From an uncultured Erythrobacteraceae bacterium (GTDB taxonomy: Bacteria; Pseudomonadota; Alphaproteobacteria; Sphingomonadales; Sphingomonadaceae): a stretch of DNA of 30,613 bases. Positions 29,167-30,613 of the stretch are shown here, piece after piece. Made by a program: the position numbers and the translations under genes. Location: NCBI GenBank assembly GCA_946482075.1, contig CAMLQG010000034.1, positions 1 through 30,613 on the forward strand. Reading direction: 5' to 3'. The first letter of the stretch is position 1. Each line of letters begins with the position of its first letter. The notes under the pieces are model-generated. The model made no database searches and was not told the DNA's origin. It saw only the letters and a list, made by a program, of their open reading frames with translations.

Positions 29167-30613
29167 GCCGCGATCCTCAGATCGCGCCGTCCGGCAATGA
29201 TGTTCTCGGCGCAACGCAACGCCAGAGCGAAGATCGTCGCAGTCGGATTGACTGCGCCGCAGGTGGGGAAGGTGCTGCCGTCACAGATATAGAGATTGGG
29301 CACGTCGTGACATCGTCCGAAGCCGTCCACGACCGATCTCTCCGGATCGCCGCCCATGCGCGCAGTCCCCGTGAGATGGGCGCCGCTTGCCTGCGGGTTC
29401 ATCGGAATACGAAGGACGTCGGCCGCGCCCGCGGCGAAAAGCGCCTCGGCGGCGCGATCCGCATTGAACTCGAGCATCCTCATCGTATTCTCGGGCACCC
29501 GATAGACGATCCTGGGCGCCGGGAGATCGTTCGAGTCCGTCAGGCTCTCATCCAGCACCACGCGATTGTCATCGTCTGGCAGGTCCTCGCCGAAGATCGC
29601 GAGGATAAGCGTCCTGCCGAAACTGGCCGCATGCGCGGCATGATGCCCGGCGCCGTAGCCGGCACCCATGGCGGTCATCAACGGCCCGCCATGAGAAAGC
29701 AGGCTCCACTTGCTTCCGCGCACGAATCCGCGCGAGCGATCCGTATTGTAGAACTCCATGCTGTAGAGGAGCTGCCCTTGAGGACCGGCCCAACTTTCCA
29801 GCGCATCGCCGAACGTGCCGATGACAGAGCCGGTCGGATGCAACATCAGCCCACGCCCGACCAATCCGCTCGAATTGGCCAGCCCGTCCGGGAAGCGCTG
29901 CGAACGCGACATCTGGAGAAGTCGTGGCGTCCCTATGCCGTTGGCGCAAAGGATTACCAGCTTTGCCCGAACCCGCGTGGCGTCTCCTCCGCGGTCGAAA
30001 TAGACCGCGCCAGAGGCAAGGCCGGTTTCATCGACGGTAATCTCGGCCACACGGGCACCGGTAATGAGCTGGGCGCCGTTCGCGATCGCTTCCGGCCAAT
30101 GCGTCAGATTGGTGGAAGCTTTCGCTCCATCCGCGCAACCGATCATGCAGGTTCCGCGCCGCACGCATGCATTACGGCCCTTATAGGGCCTCGTGGGGAT
30201 CGCGTTGCTGCCCGGCCACCAATGCCAGCCGAGCCTGTTGAAGCCCTCCGCGACCTTGCGGGCCCCTTTGCCCATGGGAAAGGGCGGGAGTGGATAGGGC
30301 GCGTGCAGCGGATTGGCGGGATCGCCATCCAGGCCCGAAACTCCGAGATCCGCCTCCACGCGATCGTAGAACGGAGCGAGTTCCTCATAAGTCAGGGGCC
30401 AGTCGGCTCCCACTCCGTCCAGTGTCCGCACCCGGAAGTCGGAGGGCGTCAATCGATGCCAAAGCGCCGCCCACTGGACCGTTGAGCCGCCGACCCCATT
30501 ATACATCAAAGTCCCGACGTCGCACTCGGACACGTCAATCGGGTAATCGCTCTCGGCCAGGCGAACATTCGGATTGGCGTCCCACCGTTGATGAGACAGA
30601 ATTTCCCACTCGG
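29163..30613 (-). CDS. GMC-family FAD oxidoreductase (partial, N-terminus outside the window)
   Basis: The reading frame runs leftward from the window edge to 29163 without a stop, giving about 483 residues. The FAD-binding start (GxGxxG) is missing because it lies beyond the edge. A GTG at 30533 is internal, since coding sequence with GMC character (EWEILSHQRWDANPN) continues upstream of it. Visible landmarks are NGVGGSTVQW, a Cys-rich segment (ACVRRGTCMIGCADGAKAS), HLTGTARMGGDP with the catalytic-region His, and CDGSTFPTCGAVNPTATI, the C-terminal FAD-contact motif. It pairs with the subunit-3-like gene as an alcohol or sugar-type dehydrogenase feeding electrons to an acceptor. In this context a ring or side-chain alcohol is a likely substrate (inference). 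Confidence 0.9.
   Translation of the reverse strand, partial: EWEILSHQRWDANPNVRLAESDYPIDVSECDVGTLMYNGVGGSTVQWAALWHRLTPSDFRVRTLDGVGADWPLTYEELAPFYDRVEADLGVSGLDGDPANPLHAPYPLPPFPMGKGARKVAEGFNRLGWHWWPGSNAIPTRPYKGRNACVRRGTCMIGCADGAKASTNLTHWPEAIANGAQLITGARVAEITVDETGLASGAVYFDRGGDATRVRAKLVILCANGIGTPRLLQMSRSQRFPDGLANSSGLVGRGLMLHPTGSVIGTFGDALESWAGPQGQLLYSMEFYNTDRSRGFVRGSKWSLLSHGGPLMTAMGAGYGAGHHAAHAASFGRTLILAIFGEDLPDDDNRVVLDESLTDSNDLPAPRIVYRVPENTMRMLEFNADRAAEALFAAGAADVLRIPMNPQASGAHLTGTARMGGDPERSVVDGFGRCHDVPNLYICDGSTFPTCGAVNPTATIFALALRCAENIIAGRRDLRIAA

Noticed and set aside
26588..30485. Long open frames antisense to the KstD-like and GMC genes (about 415 and 583 codons)
   Set aside because: They lie wholly opposite genes with clear family motifs, and their translations are low-complexity and rich in Arg, His and Asp, as expected from GC-rich shadow frames.

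Overview
The window looks like chromosomal or megaplasmid DNA from a GC-rich alphaproteobacterium. A sphingomonad (Novosphingobium, Sphingobium or a relative) is the best fit. The reasons are two large TonB-dependent receptors with EIIVTA/EIVVTA-type TonB boxes, a P450cam (CYP101)-like P450, many short-chain dehydrogenases and heavily overlapping catabolic operons. No rRNA, tRNA, CRISPR array, insertion sequence or integrase was recognised, and no gene-free stretch exceeds 300 bases. The genus assignment is inference from gene content.

Left catabolic module (about 283-14443). A rightward operon encodes a COG3618-type amidohydrolase, an SDR, a KstD-like FAD dehydrogenase and an NTF2-fold protein. 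It converges on a long leftward operon that starts at a TonB-dependent receptor (12104) and runs through a P450, a VOC protein, a NIPSNAP protein, an acyl-CoA synthetase-like ligase, a SnoaL-like protein, an EthD protein and an SDR. Most of these genes overlap by 4 or 8 bases, so translation is probably coupled. A LysR regulator diverges from the receptor gene, with a LysR-type dyad in the shared promoter. A second, CYP101-like P450 lies convergent to the LysR gene.

Central island (14638-19140). An ABC-F ATPase reads rightward. A leftward group encodes the tRNA hydroxylase TrhO, a glutathione S-transferase-like protein and an exported metallo-beta-lactamase-fold hydrolase that resembles AHL lactonases. 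These genes look general-purpose and have no visible link to the catabolic modules.

Right catabolic module (19279-30613). A TetR regulator of unusually low GC lies upstream of a DUF1214-like protein, an SDR and a second TonB-dependent receptor, with overlapping palindromes between the regulator and that operon. On the other strand are a GMC oxidoreductase cut by the window edge, a gluconate-dehydrogenase-subunit-3-like protein, a second NIPSNAP protein and a second KstD-like dehydrogenase. These are followed by an epimerase-like protein, a second EthD protein and a second TetR regulator, behind a promoter overlapped by a perfect TetR-type palindrome.

The two modules share four protein types: KstD-like dehydrogenase, EthD, NIPSNAP and TonB-dependent receptor. 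The likely overall function is uptake through the outer membrane of a hydrophobic cyclic compound (steroid-, terpenoid- or alicyclic-ketone-like), oxidation by P450s, SDRs and FAD dehydrogenases, then CoA activation and hydrolysis. The substrate cannot be read from the sequence. The window has no recognisable classical steroid-ring genes (no Rieske 9-alpha-hydroxylase, no extradiol dioxygenase), so this may be an undescribed pathway.
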